A stretch of DNA of 64,000 nt from Streptomyces macrolidinus (GTDB taxonomy: Bacteria; Actinomycetota; Actinomycetes; Streptomycetales; Streptomycetaceae): NCBI RefSeq assembly GCF_023887685.1, contig NZ_JAMWMR010000028.1, positions 1-64,000 of the forward strand. The letters are read 5' to 3'. The notes under the pieces were generated by a model, which searched no databases, was not told where the DNA came from, and saw only the letters and a program-made list of their open reading frames with translations. The translations under genes and the position numbers were made by a program. This document shows positions 55,056-63,937 of this stretch, one piece after another; positions within the stretch are counted from its first letter, which is position 1; each line of letters begins with the position of its first letter.

Positions 55056-56368
55056 TGAAGGACCTCCGGGGAGGGATGCGGTTCGTACGGGGAAGAGACG
55101 GTGGTCGTCCCGTCGGGTCGGCCGTCCTCGTCATCGAGTCCGGTCGGATGGCCGGCCGCGCGGTCGCGGGCCACGCCCGCTTCCGGCAGCCGCAGAGTGA
55201 AGGTGGAGCCCTGACCCGCGGAACTCCACACGGTGACCTCCCCGCCGTGCGAGGCGGCCACATGCTTGACGATCGCGAGACCGAGGCCCGTACCGCCCGT
55301 GGCTCGGGAGCGGGCCGGGTCGACGCGGTAGAAGCGCTCGAAGATGCGCTCCTTGTCCTTGTCGGAGATGCCGATGCCCTGATCGGTCACGGCGATCTCG
55401 ATCAGATCCCCGCCGGACGCGGACACCCGGCGCGCGGAGATGCCGACGCGAGTGCGCGCGGGCGAGTAGTTGACCGCGTTCTCCACGAGGTTGCCGAGGG
55501 CTGCGGCCAGTTGGCCGCGGTTGCCCCACACATACAGACCGGCGCTGCCGCCCGCCCGGCCCCCGCTCTTCGGGTCGCGCCCCGGAGGCGTCCAGATGTT
55601 CGAGGCCATGGTGATCTGCTTGGCGCCCGCCTGGTGGCGGCAGCGGTCGACGGCCTCGGCGACCAGTTCGTCCACGCGTACCGGCTCGGCGTCTTCCAGC
55701 GGGTCGTCGTTCTGCACCCGCGAGAGGTCGATCAGCTCCTGGACCAGGTTCGTCAGCCGGGTCGCCTCGATCTGCATACGGCCCGCGAAGCGCTCCACGG
55801 CCTCGGGGTCGTCGGAGGCGTCCATCACGGCCTCGGAGAGCAGCGACAGGGCGCCGACCGGGGTCTTCAGCTCATGGCTGACGTTGGCCACGAAGTCGCG
55901 GCGCACCGCCTCGATGCGACGGGCCTCGGTGAGGTCCTCGACGAGGAGCAGCACCAGCCGGGAGCCGAGGGGCGCCACCCGCGCGGAGACGGCGAGGGCC
56001 TCGCCGCGTCCGGTGCCCCGGCGGGGCAGGTCCAGCTCGACCTGGCGGATCTCGCCGTCGCGCCGGGTGTCGCGCGCCATCTGGAGCATCGGCTCGACGG
56101 CGATCTTCCCGCCGCGGACGAGACCGAGCGCGTACGCCGCGGAGCTGGCCTTGACCACGGTGTCGGCCTCGTCCAGGACGACGGCCGAGGAGCCCAGTAC
56201 GGACAGCACCGTGTCCACGCCGGGCGGCAGCACGGACTCGGAGTGCGAGGAGGTGCGGATGGGGCGTTTCTGGTCGCGCTCGCTCCAGCGGAACGCCAGC
56301 ATGGCGATGACACCGGTGAGTACTCCGGCGATCGCTGCCGCTGCGGCGACCGCCGCGTTCACGTCCAT
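55052..56368 (-). CDS. phoR: Phosphate sensor histidine kinase PhoR
   Basis: A 438-residue kinase: one N-terminal transmembrane helix (about 5-27), a PAS-like domain (about 50-150), HisKA with His165 in VANVSHELKTPVGA, and HATPase with LVENAVNYSP and GTGLGLAIVKHVA. The C-terminus is an unstructured tail. It phosphorylates PhoP at low phosphate. phoU is divergent. Confidence 0.95.
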   Translation of the reverse strand: MDVNAAVAAAAAIAGVLTGVIAMLAFRWSERDQKRPIRTSSHSESVLPPGVDTVLSVLGSSAVVLDEADTVVKASSAAYALGLVRGGKIAVEPMLQMARDTRRDGEIRQVELDLPRRGTGRGEALAVSARVAPLGSRLVLLLVEDLTEARRIEAVRRDFVANVSHELKTPVGALSLLSEAVMDASDDPEAVERFAGRMQIEATRLTNLVQELIDLSRVQNDDPLEDAEPVRVDELVAEAVDRCRHQAGAKQITMASNIWTPPGRDPKSGGRAGGSAGLYVWGNRGQLAAALGNLVENAVNYSPARTRVGISARRVSASGGDLIEIAVTDQGIGISDKDKERIFERFYRVDPARSRATGGTGLGLAIVKHVAASHGGEVTVWSSAGQGSTFTLRLPEAGVARDRAAGHPTGLDDEDGRPDGTTTVSSPYEPHPSPEVLQ

Positions 56369-56441
56369 GCATCCAGGTTAGGCACCTGCTGTCCCCTGCC
56401 CCCAGCCACCGGAGTGCGACCTGGACCACTCGTCGCCCAGA

Positions 56442-56474
56442 GTTCACCTTGGAGCCAGGAGTGATTCACCGGGG
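56442..56474. promoter_or_regulatory. Candidate PHO box between phoR and phoU
   Basis: GTTCACC (56442) and ATTCACC (56464) lie 22 bases apart, that is two 11-bp steps, with a poor copy (AGCCAGG) between. This fits the PhoP direct-repeat arrangement in the phoRP-phoU gap. Confidence 0.65.
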
Positions 56475-56603
56475 ATGCCGGAAACAGTCGCGTACGGGCC
56501 GGAACGTGGGAGCGTGGGGTGCGGAGGCCCCGTGGCCACCGTGGTCGCCATGGCGGTGGGCTCCGGCCCCCGCCCCGAAGCGGACGTGAGAGAGGGACAC
56601 CTG

Positions 56604-57293
56604 ATGCGGGACGCGTACCACGAGGAACTGGACTCGATCAGTGAGGGCCTGGTCGACATGGCCCGGCTCGTCGGGTCGGCGATCGGGCGCGCCACGACGG
56701 CCATCCTCGACGCCGACCTGAAGCTGGCGGAAGCGGTGATCGAGGGCGACCAGAAGGTCGACGACCTTCAGCACGAGCTGGAGGCGCGCGCCATAACCCT
56801 CCTCGCCCGTCAGCAGCCGGTGGCGACGGATCTGCGGATCGTCGTCACGTCGCTGCGGATGAGCGCCGACCTGGAGCGCTCGGGCGACCTGGCCCAGCAT
56901 GTCGCGAAGCTGGCGCGGCTGCGCTTCCCCGAGCGCGCCGTCCCGCACGACCTGCACGCGACCATCCTGGAGATGGGCCAGCTCGCGCAGCGTCTGATGG
57001 CGAAGGCGGCCGAGGTCATCATCACGAAGGACGTCGACCTGGCGCTGCAACTGGAGCAGGACGACGACGAGATGGACCTGCTCCACCGCACGCTCTTCCA
57101 GCACCTGATGGACGACCGCTGGAAGCACGGCATCGAGACGGCCGTGGACGTCACCCTGCTGGGCCGCTACTACGAGCGCTACGCGGACCACGCGGTGGCG
57201 GTGGCGAAGCGGGTGGTGTACCTGGTGACGGGCGAGCACGCGGACGAACTCCAGCCGGAGATGCCGCCGGTGACGGGGGCCGAGGGGGCCTGA
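56604..57293 (+). CDS. phoU: Phosphate signalling regulator PhoU
   Basis: A 229-residue protein built of two three-helix bundles with the metal-binding ExxxDxxxD patterns (VDDLQHELEARAI, MSADLERSGDLAQHV, YYERYADHAVAVAKRV). It represses Pho signalling when phosphate is ample. The ATG at 56604 is chosen over an upstream in-frame GTG because the family begins RDAYHEELDSI. Confidence 0.95.
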   Translation: MRDAYHEELDSISEGLVDMARLVGSAIGRATTAILDADLKLAEAVIEGDQKVDDLQHELEARAITLLARQQPVATDLRIVVTSLRMSADLERSGDLAQHVAKLARLRFPERAVPHDLHATILEMGQLAQRLMAKAAEVIITKDVDLALQLEQDDDEMDLLHRTLFQHLMDDRWKHGIETAVDVTLLGRYYERYADHAVAVAKRVVYLVTGEHADELQPEMPPVTGAEGA

Positions 57294-57426
57294 CGGAACG
57301 GGGGCGCCCGAGGGGCTTGCCCCAGGACCTCGGGCGCGCACGAGCCTCCGTGCGCCGTTGATGCGCCGGGTACGGCGGGCGTGCAATGGGTACGGCACCA
57401 GTCTCGAAAGCCTCGAGGAGGGCCCC

Positions 57427-57579
57427 ATGGCCGAGACCCCCAGCACGCCCGACCCCACGCAGGAGCGCGACACTCCACAGCCCGCCGAGATCAAGAGCCT
57501 GCCGTTGGTGGGCGCGTGCGGCTGCGGCTCGGGCTGCGGCTGCGGCTGCCAGTCCGGCGCGCCGTGCCAGTGCGGCTGA
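57427..57579 (+). CDS. Cys/Gly-rich 50-residue peptide
   Basis: The ATG follows GAGGAGGG. Residues 1-29 are acidic and Pro-rich (AETPSTPDPTQERDTPQ). Residues 30-50 hold seven cysteines in CGCGSGCGCGCQSGAPCQCG, mostly C-G-C pairs. This resembles metallothionein-like metal chelators, although no leader-processing or transporter genes suggest a modified peptide. A ferritin-like gene follows 149 bases downstream. Family not recognised. Confidence 0.75.
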   Translation: MAETPSTPDPTQERDTPQPAEIKSLPLVGACGCGSGCGCGCQSGAPCQCG

Positions 57580-57727
57580 CGAGCGGGACCGTCCGATCGT
57601 CCTGACGTCCTGATCGCCGCCCCGATCGTCTCCCTGGGCAGGGTCCGTCGCCCGGGGAACGGTTCGCCGCCCGCGAGCGTCGTCCCTCTCCAGGGCACGC
57701 GACCGTGCCCCGGAGAGGGGAGACCGG

Positions 57728-58459
57728 GTGGGTACGGGCGACTTCGCCAAGTGGACAAGGCGGTTCGAGGACGAGCGCGAGCGCAGGAACGCTCAGGGCG
57801 ATCCGGACTGGGAGCGGGGCGCGCGGCTGCATCCGGCGGTGTGGGCGGGTATCCAGCGCTTCCAGGTCGGTGAGGACGGTGACGGGGCCAACCTCGTCGC
57901 CAAGGCGGACGAGGCGGGCGACGCCGACTACGCGCGAGCGGTACGGCTCTTCGTCGCCGAGGAGCAGAACCACGCCCGTCTCCTCGCCCGGCTGCTCGCG
58001 GCAGGTGGCGTACGGACGGTGACCGGCCACTGGACCGACACGGCCTTCGTACGCTTACGGCGCCTCATGGGCCTGCGTCTGGAACTACTGGTCCTGATGA
58101 TCGCGGAGTTCGTGGCCCTGCGCTATTACCGGGCCCTGCGCGACGGCACCGACGACCTCCTCACCTCGGATGTGGCGGGGCGGATCCTGTCCGACGAGGA
58201 GCGCCATGTCCCGTTCCACTGCGCACGACTGCACGCCTCCATAGCGGAGTTGCCTCGCGCGATACGCCGCCCGGTGATGACCCTGTGGCGGCTCCTTCTC
58301 CTGGCCGTCTCGGTCGTCGTCGCCGCCGACCACGGCCGGGCGCTGCGCCGACTCGGCGTCCCACGCCTGCGGTTCGTGTCCGACGTCATGACCTCGTCCG
58401 CCGAGGTCGTCTCCGCGGTGCTGGAGCCCCGCCCGGACGCCTGGACGAGTGCGGGCTGA
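57728..58459 (+). CDS. Ferritin-like diiron-fold protein
   Basis: A 243-residue protein with ferritin-like helices. Candidate iron ligands: EEQNHARLL (E, ExxH-type), AEFVALRYYRALRD, and DEERHVPFHCARL (ExxH). One helix near 190-205 is strongly hydrophobic (LWRLLLLAVSVVVAA), unusual for soluble ferritins. GTG after GGAGAGGGGAGA. The role is probably iron- or oxygen-linked but unknown. Confidence 0.75.
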   Translation: MGTGDFAKWTRRFEDERERRNAQGDPDWERGARLHPAVWAGIQRFQVGEDGDGANLVAKADEAGDADYARAVRLFVAEEQNHARLLARLLAAGGVRTVTGHWTDTAFVRLRRLMGLRLELLVLMIAEFVALRYYRALRDGTDDLLTSDVAGRILSDEERHVPFHCARLHASIAELPRAIRRPVMTLWRLLLLAVSVVVAADHGRALRRLGVPRLRFVSDVMTSSAEVVSAVLEPRPDAWTSAG

Positions 58460-58539
58460 CAACGGCCTGAGAACTCTGCCGTCTTGAGCCCGCTGTAGCC
58501 TTCTCGCCTGATCGTCACGGATGCGGGGAGGGGCAACAC

Positions 58540-59319
58540 GTGGGGTTCAAGCGGCTGTTCGGGATCGGGGACCCGGACGAGGCGGTCGAGGTGGACACGC
58601 AGATCCTGGGGCCGGTGTATCCGGGCGGCGAGGTGAAGGGCGAGGTCCTCCTCCGAGGCGGCACACGCGACACGCGCATCGAGGGCATCTACCTGCGCTT
58701 CACGGTCCGGCACACGGACTACAGCGGCGAGCAGCGCGACTACGAGTTCGACAGTTGCGTCGCCAAGCCCTCGGACATCACTCTGCGCAAGGGCGAGGAG
58801 GAACGCCTCACCTTCTCCGAGCGGCTGTCCTGGGAGACGCCGGTGAGCGAACTCGGCGGGCGGGCCCTCGGAGTCGTGCTCTCCGTGAAGAGCAAGCTCC
58901 GGCGCACTTGGGACGACGAGGGCACGGAAGTCGACAACGACTTGCTGCACATCTCGGCCCTGCCCCTGCACGAGGCCGTCCTGGACGCGTTCGCGGAGGA
59001 GGGGTACCACTGCGACTCCGCGTACGTCGTCGACGAGTCCATCCCGAACACGGAGCACCACCACTACTTCCACCAGTGCTTCGTCCTCACGGACCACGCG
59101 TCCGTGCCCGGCCGGCCGGAACAACTGGAGGTCGTCTTCCAGACGAACGTCGTCGGCGCGGTGGTCCATGTACGACGCGCGACGCCCGACGTACGGGACT
59201 GGACCGACAAGCCCCCGACCCGCCGCTTCCCCGCCGCCCACCACGAGATCGGCCAAGTCGACTGGCGCCCCCGGGTACGCAAGGCACTGGAGGAACTCGC
59301 CTTGCTCGACGACCAGTAG
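58540..59319 (+). CDS. Spo0M family sporulation-control protein
   Basis: A 259-residue arrestin-like beta-sandwich protein (GFKRLFGIGDPDEAVEVDTQI, GPVYPGGEVKGEVLLRGG, IYLRFTVRHTDY; FQTNVVGAVVHVRRA). Spo0M affects sporulation in Bacillus and is common in Streptomyces. The GTG start is used, with a GGAGGGG nearby. Confidence 0.88.
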   Translation: MGFKRLFGIGDPDEAVEVDTQILGPVYPGGEVKGEVLLRGGTRDTRIEGIYLRFTVRHTDYSGEQRDYEFDSCVAKPSDITLRKGEEERLTFSERLSWETPVSELGGRALGVVLSVKSKLRRTWDDEGTEVDNDLLHISALPLHEAVLDAFAEEGYHCDSAYVVDESIPNTEHHHYFHQCFVLTDHASVPGRPEQLEVVFQTNVVGAVVHVRRATPDVRDWTDKPPTRRFPAAHHEIGQVDWRPRVRKALEELALLDDQ

Positions 59320-59345
59320 GGCACAGCCACGGCCCCGATACGACG

Positions 59346-59388
59346 ACGAGCCCCGTGCCTGCGGCTTCTCCGCAGGCACGGGGCTCGT
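59346..59388. terminator. Strong bidirectional terminator
   Basis: A stem of about 19 bp (59346-59364 with 59370-59388) with a CTTCT loop. It lies between the Spo0M and gpmA genes, which converge. Confidence 0.92.
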
Positions 59389-59398
59389 TCGCGCGGGC

Positions 59399-60160
59399 TT
59401 ACTTCTTCTTGCCCTGGTTCTTGACCGCCTCGATCGCGGCTGCCGCCGCGTCCGGGTCGAGGTAGGTGCCGCCGGGGGTGATCGGGCGGAAGTCGGCGTC
59501 GAGTTCGTAGGCCAGCGGGATGCCCGTGGGGATGTTCAGGCCCGCGATGTCGGCGTCCGAGATGCGGTCGAGGTGCTTGACCAGGGCCCGCAGGCTGTTC
59601 CCGTGCGCGACGACCAGGACCGTGCGGCCGGTCAGGAGGTCGGGGACGATGGCGTCGAACCAGTACGGGAGCATGCGGCCGACGACGTCCTTCAGGCACT
59701 CCGTCTGCGGGCGCTCCTCCGGCGGGAGGGTCGCGTAGCGCGGGTCGGCGAACTGGGAGTACGTGTCGTCGCGGTCGAGCTCCGGCGGCGGGGTGTCGTA
59801 GGACCGGCGCCACAGCATGAACTGCTCCTCGCCGAACTCGGCGAGCGTCTGCGCCTTGTCCTTGCCCTGGAGGGCGCCGTAGTGGCGCTCGTTCAGGCGC
59901 CAGGTGCGGTGGACCGGGATCCAGTGGCGGTCGCAGGTCTCCAGGGCGAGCTGAGCCGTGCGGATCGCGCGCTTCAGGAGGGACGTGTGGAGCACGTCGG
60001 GCAGCAGGCCGGCGTCCTTGAGCAGGTCACCGCCGCGGACCGCCTCCTTCTCGCCCTTCTCGTTGAGGTTGACGTCCACCCAGCCGGTGAACAGGTTCTT
60101 CGCGTTCCACTCGCTCTCGCCGTGGCGGAGGAGGATCAGCTTGTACGGTGCGTCGGCCAT
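59399..60160 (-). CDS. gpmA: 2,3-bisphosphoglycerate-dependent phosphoglycerate mutase
   Basis: A 253-residue histidine phosphatase-fold glycolytic enzyme. The phospho-His13 lies in LILLRHGESEWN, with RAIRTAQLALE, LNERHYGALQG and the second His in VLVVAHGNSLRALV. The C-terminus is Lys-rich. It interconverts 3- and 2-phosphoglycerate. Confidence 0.96.
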   Translation of the reverse strand: MADAPYKLILLRHGESEWNAKNLFTGWVDVNLNEKGEKEAVRGGDLLKDAGLLPDVLHTSLLKRAIRTAQLALETCDRHWIPVHRTWRLNERHYGALQGKDKAQTLAEFGEEQFMLWRRSYDTPPPELDRDDTYSQFADPRYATLPPEERPQTECLKDVVGRMLPYWFDAIVPDLLTGRTVLVVAHGNSLRALVKHLDRISDADIAGLNIPTGIPLAYELDADFRPITPGGTYLDPDAAAAAIEAVKNQGKKK

Positions 60161-60352
60161 GGTTCTGAGCGTAATCGAACCCTCCGGCCGCCTGCGCGCC
60201 CGCCCGGCGTACGAAACGGCAGGCCCGGCCGCCGCCTGCCTGTCGGCCGGAATACGACGGTTGACGACATCTGTTAATCGAGTGGCTCCGCCCGATCCCT
60301 CTTCGTAAGGTGTGGAAGCTATCTACGCTGCTTACACCTTGGGGGATCCCTG

Positions 60353-61606
60353 ATGCCGCTCGCCGCCCTGAGACGCGCCGCACGACACTCCGTCTCCGGG
60401 CTCCCCCGTGAGTTCTGGTGGCTGTGGACCAGCACGCTCGTCAACCGTCTCGGCGCCTTCGTCGCCACCTTCATGGCGCTGTATCTGACCCTGGACCGCG
60501 GGTACTCCGCCTCGTACGCCGGTCTCGTCGCGTCGCTGCACGGCCTCGGCGGGGTCGTCTCCTCCCTCGGCGCGGGCGTGATGACCGACCGGCTCGGACG
60601 ACGGCCCACTCTGCTGATCGCCCAGGCGTCCACGGCTCTCTCCGTCGCTTTGCTCGGCTTCATGCACGACCCGGTGGCGATCGCGGCCGTCGCCTTCCTG
60701 GTGGGCATGGCGAGCAACGCCTCGCGCCCCGCCGTGCAGGCGATGATGGCCGACATCGTCCGGCCCGAGGACCGGGTCCGCGCGTTCTCCCTCAACTACT
60801 GGGCGATCAACCTGGGCTTCGCGGTCTCCTCGGCGGGGGCGGGCTTCATCGCCGAGTACAGCTATCTCGCCGGGTTCCTGCTCGAGGCGGGGATGACGAT
60901 GGTCTGCGCGATCGTCGTCTTCGTGAAGCTGCCGGAGTCGCGCCCGGAGCCGACCGCCAAGGAAGCCGCCGAGAGCGTCGGCCTCGGGACCGTTCTGCGC
61001 GACGGCCGCTTCATGAGCGTGGTCGGCCTGTCCTTCCTGGTCGCGCTCATCTTCCAGCAGGGGTCGGTGGGCCTGCCGGTGGCGATGGGCAAGGCGGGCT
61101 TCACGCCCGCGGACTACGGCATGGCGATCGCCGTCAACGGCGTCCTGATCGTGGCGCTCCAGATCCCGGTCACCCGCTTCATCGAGCACCGCGACCCGCG
61201 TCGGCTGCTCGTCGTCTCGTCCCTGCTCGCGGGGTACGGCTTCGGGCTCACCGCGTTCGCGGGCTCGGTCGGCGTCTTCGCGCTGACGGTGTGCGTGTGG
61301 ACGCTGGCGGAGATCGTCAACGCACCCACCCAGACCGGCCTCGTCGTCCGCCTCTCCCCCGTGCACGGACGCGGTCGCTACCAGGGCATGTACACCCTGT
61401 CCTGGGCGGTCGCGGCCCTGACCGCCCCCCTGATGTCCGGCTTCGTCATCGACCGCCTGGGCGCGGAGTGGCTGTGGGGCATGTGCGCCCTGATCGGCAC
61501 GGGCGCGGCCCTCGGGTACGGGGTCCTGATGCGCCGCCTGCCCGTGGAACAGCCGGTGGCGAAGGCGCACATGGAGGCGGCCGAGCCGGAGGTCCGTACG
61601 GCCTGA
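60353..61606 (+). CDS. MFS transporter
   Basis: A 417-residue membrane protein with about 12 helices. Motif A GVMTDRLGRRPTLL follows helix 2, and MASNASRPAVQAMMADI lies in the central helices. It resembles proton-linked drug or metabolite exporters (DHA1-like). No regulator is adjacent. The ATG at 60353 follows a short AT-rich promoter region near 60300. Confidence 0.88.
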   Translation: MPLAALRRAARHSVSGLPREFWWLWTSTLVNRLGAFVATFMALYLTLDRGYSASYAGLVASLHGLGGVVSSLGAGVMTDRLGRRPTLLIAQASTALSVALLGFMHDPVAIAAVAFLVGMASNASRPAVQAMMADIVRPEDRVRAFSLNYWAINLGFAVSSAGAGFIAEYSYLAGFLLEAGMTMVCAIVVFVKLPESRPEPTAKEAAESVGLGTVLRDGRFMSVVGLSFLVALIFQQGSVGLPVAMGKAGFTPADYGMAIAVNGVLIVALQIPVTRFIEHRDPRRLLVVSSLLAGYGFGLTAFAGSVGVFALTVCVWTLAEIVNAPTQTGLVVRLSPVHGRGRYQGMYTLSWAVAALTAPLMSGFVIDRLGAEWLWGMCALIGTGAALGYGVLMRRLPVEQPVAKAHMEAAEPEVRTA

Positions 61607-61839
61607 GGCCCATGACGGTCCGTCCGCCATCACGGCTACGCCGCCACCTTCCCCGCGACGGCGTCGAGGAACGTCACGTCGACACGGACCAGATACCGCT
61701 CCCGCTCGACGAGGAACCGCTCGGTGTGCGGCTCAGCCTCATACGCCAACAGCCCTGCGGGGGACGGACGTCAGCGTGCCGGGCGAAACTTGTCAGGTGC
61801 GCGGTCCGGCAGGTCGGGGGCTCGGCCTCCGGGCGGAGC

Positions 61840-62340
61840 TCAGGCCTCCGGGCGTCCGGTCAGATGGCTGAACGCCTCCAGATTGCGGGTCGACTCGCCG
61901 CGTGAGACACGCCAGGCGTACTCCTTGCGGATCGCGGACGCGAAGCCCAGTTCCAGGAGGGTGTTGAAGCTTCCGTCCGCCGCTTCCAGGACCGAGCCGA
62001 GCAGGCGGTCCACCTCGGTCGCGGTGACGGCGGTGAGCGGGAGCCTGCCGGTCAGGTAGATGTCGCCGAGCGGGTCGACGGCGTAACTCACCCCGTACAG
62101 CTTGAGGTTGCGCTCCAGCAGCCAGCGGTGCACCCCGGCCTCGTTCTCGTCGGGGTGCCGGATGACGAACGCGTTGACGGACAGGGAGTGCTTGCCGACC
62201 AGGAGCGAGACGGTCGTGGACAGCTTGTGCGTCCCGGGGAGCTTCACGACGTACGAGCCGGTACGCGGGCTCTCCCACTCCAGTTCGGCGTCCTTGAGAG
62301 TCTCTTCGATGACCCGCGCCGCCCGCTGTTCCTCAGCCAT
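61840..62340 (-). CDS. YbjN-domain protein (SCO4205-type)
   Basis: A 166-residue protein with the type III secretion chaperone-like fold of YbjN: SYVVKLPGTHKLSTTVSLLVG, FVIRHPDENEAGVHRWLLERN, YGVSYAVDPLGDIYLTGRLPL. Its function is unknown. Directly upstream of mshA on the same strand are 23 bases, so the two may be cotranscribed, mshA first being read towards it. Confidence 0.82.
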   Translation of the reverse strand: MAEEQRAARVIEETLKDAELEWESPRTGSYVVKLPGTHKLSTTVSLLVGKHSLSVNAFVIRHPDENEAGVHRWLLERNLKLYGVSYAVDPLGDIYLTGRLPLTAVTATEVDRLLGSVLEAADGSFNTLLELGFASAIRKEYAWRVSRGESTRNLEAFSHLTGRPEA

Positions 62341-62363
62341 GCCGGGAGCCTACGCGACCGCCG

Positions 62364-63701
62364 TCAGCCGTGGTACGCGCGGACCCGGCGCCGATGGGCC
62401 TGGATGGCGGCCGTGTAGACGTCGGCTGTCGCGCGGGCGGCCGTGTCCCAGCCGAAGGACCGGGCATGCCGGGCCGCGGCCTCGCCCAGCCGGAGGGACA
62501 GCCCCGGGTCGTCGGCGAATTCTCCGAGGACGCGCGCGTAGGCGGCCGGATCGTGCCCCTGGACGAGGAACCCGGTCCGGCCGTCCTGAACGGCGACGGG
62601 CAGTCCGCCGACCGCGGCGGCCAGCACCGGGGTACCGGCCGCCTGCGCCTCGATGGCGACCAGTCCGAACGACTCGTTGTGCGACGGCATCACCAGCACC
62701 GACGCGGCACGGAACCAGTCCGCGAGCTGGTCCTGCCCGACGGGCGGATGGAAGCGCACCACATCGCACAAGCCGAGCCGCGCGGCCAGCTTCTGCAGGC
62801 CCTCCGGCTTCGCCAGACCGCGACCGCTGAGCCCGCCCACGACAGGTACGACGATGCGGGAGCGCAGCTCGGGACGCTGGTCGAGGAGCACGGCGACGGC
62901 GCGCAGCAGGACATCGGGGGCCTTGAGGGGCTGTATCCGCCCGGCGAAGAGAGGGATGAAGGCGTCCTGCGGCAGCCCGAGGCGGGCGCGGGCGGCGGCA
63001 CGGCCGTCGGCGGGCCGGAAGCGCTCCAGGTTGACGCCGGGGTGGACGACGGCGACCTTGCCCGGGTCGGCCGCGTAGTGGCGTACCAACTCCTCGGACT
63101 CGTCGGCGGTGTTGGCGATCAGCCGGTCGGCGGCGGACACGATCTGGGTCTCGCCGATGACGCGGGCGGCGGGCTCGGGGGTGTCGCCCTCGGCGAGGGA
63201 GGCGTTCTTGACCTTGGCCATGGTGTGCATGGCGTGCACCAGGGGGGCGCCCCAGCGCTGGGCGGCGAGCCAGCCGACGTGGCCGGAGAGCCAGTAGTGG
63301 GAGTGCACGAGGTCGTAGTAGCCGGGCCGGTGGCCGGCCCAGGCCTGCATCACACCGTGGGTGAAGGCGCAGAGCTGAGCGGGCAGGTCCTCCTTGGCGA
63401 GGCCCTCGTACGGACCGGCGTCGACATGCCGGACGAGGACGCCGGGGGCGAGGTCGACGCTCGGCGGGAGCGCGGCGGAGGTCGCGCGCGTGAAGATCTC
63501 GACCTCGATGTTGATGGCGGCCAGTCGCTGGGCGAGCTCCACGATGTAGACGTTCATGCCGCCCGCGTCGCCCGTGCCGGGCTGGTGGAGCGGTGAGGTG
63601 TGCACGGAGAGCATGGCGACGCGGCGGGGGCGGCGGTGCAGCCGCAGCCTGGGGGGAGCCGCCGGAGAGCGACGCCCGAGCCTGCTCACATACTGGCTCA
63701 C
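62364..63701 (-). CDS. mshA: D-inositol-3-phosphate glycosyltransferase (mycothiol step 1)
   Basis: A 445-residue GT4 enzyme that joins GlcNAc from UDP-GlcNAc to inositol-3-phosphate, starting mycothiol synthesis. Seen: VHTSPLHQPGTGDAGGMNVYIVELAQ, VHSHYWLSGHVGW, FAGRIQPLKAPDVLL and the donor-site NESFGLVAIEAQAAGTPVLA. The N-terminus is basic and variable. The GTG at 63701 follows GGAGGA. Confidence 0.95.
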   Translation of the reverse strand: MSQYVSRLGRRSPAAPPRLRLHRRPRRVAMLSVHTSPLHQPGTGDAGGMNVYIVELAQRLAAINIEVEIFTRATSAALPPSVDLAPGVLVRHVDAGPYEGLAKEDLPAQLCAFTHGVMQAWAGHRPGYYDLVHSHYWLSGHVGWLAAQRWGAPLVHAMHTMAKVKNASLAEGDTPEPAARVIGETQIVSAADRLIANTADESEELVRHYAADPGKVAVVHPGVNLERFRPADGRAAARARLGLPQDAFIPLFAGRIQPLKAPDVLLRAVAVLLDQRPELRSRIVVPVVGGLSGRGLAKPEGLQKLAARLGLCDVVRFHPPVGQDQLADWFRAASVLVMPSHNESFGLVAIEAQAAGTPVLAAAVGGLPVAVQDGRTGFLVQGHDPAAYARVLGEFADDPGLSLRLGEAAARHARSFGWDTAARATADVYTAAIQAHRRRVRAYHG

Positions 63702-63937
63702 CTGGCGTTCCTCCTTGTTGCGGGCATGCCTGACGGACGGTGCGGACCTCTCTCCAGGGGTGGGAACACCAGAACGCGGCGCTCCATTTCCCCCACACGT
63801 CGCTTTACCGAATCATTACCAAATTTCGCTCAACCGTTCGAGGTGTGGCGAGGTGCGGGGGTGCGCTGTGAGGGTGCCCAGTGGGGTTATCCACAGGCCG
63901 GTCCGCCCCGTCCACCCGGCCGCTTACTCTCGTACAC

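Noticed and set aside
57427..57579. Cys-rich peptide as a lanthipeptide or other RiPP precursor
   Set aside because: No modifying enzyme, protease or transporter lies nearby, and the core lacks Ser/Thr to form lanthionines, so a metal-binding role is favoured.
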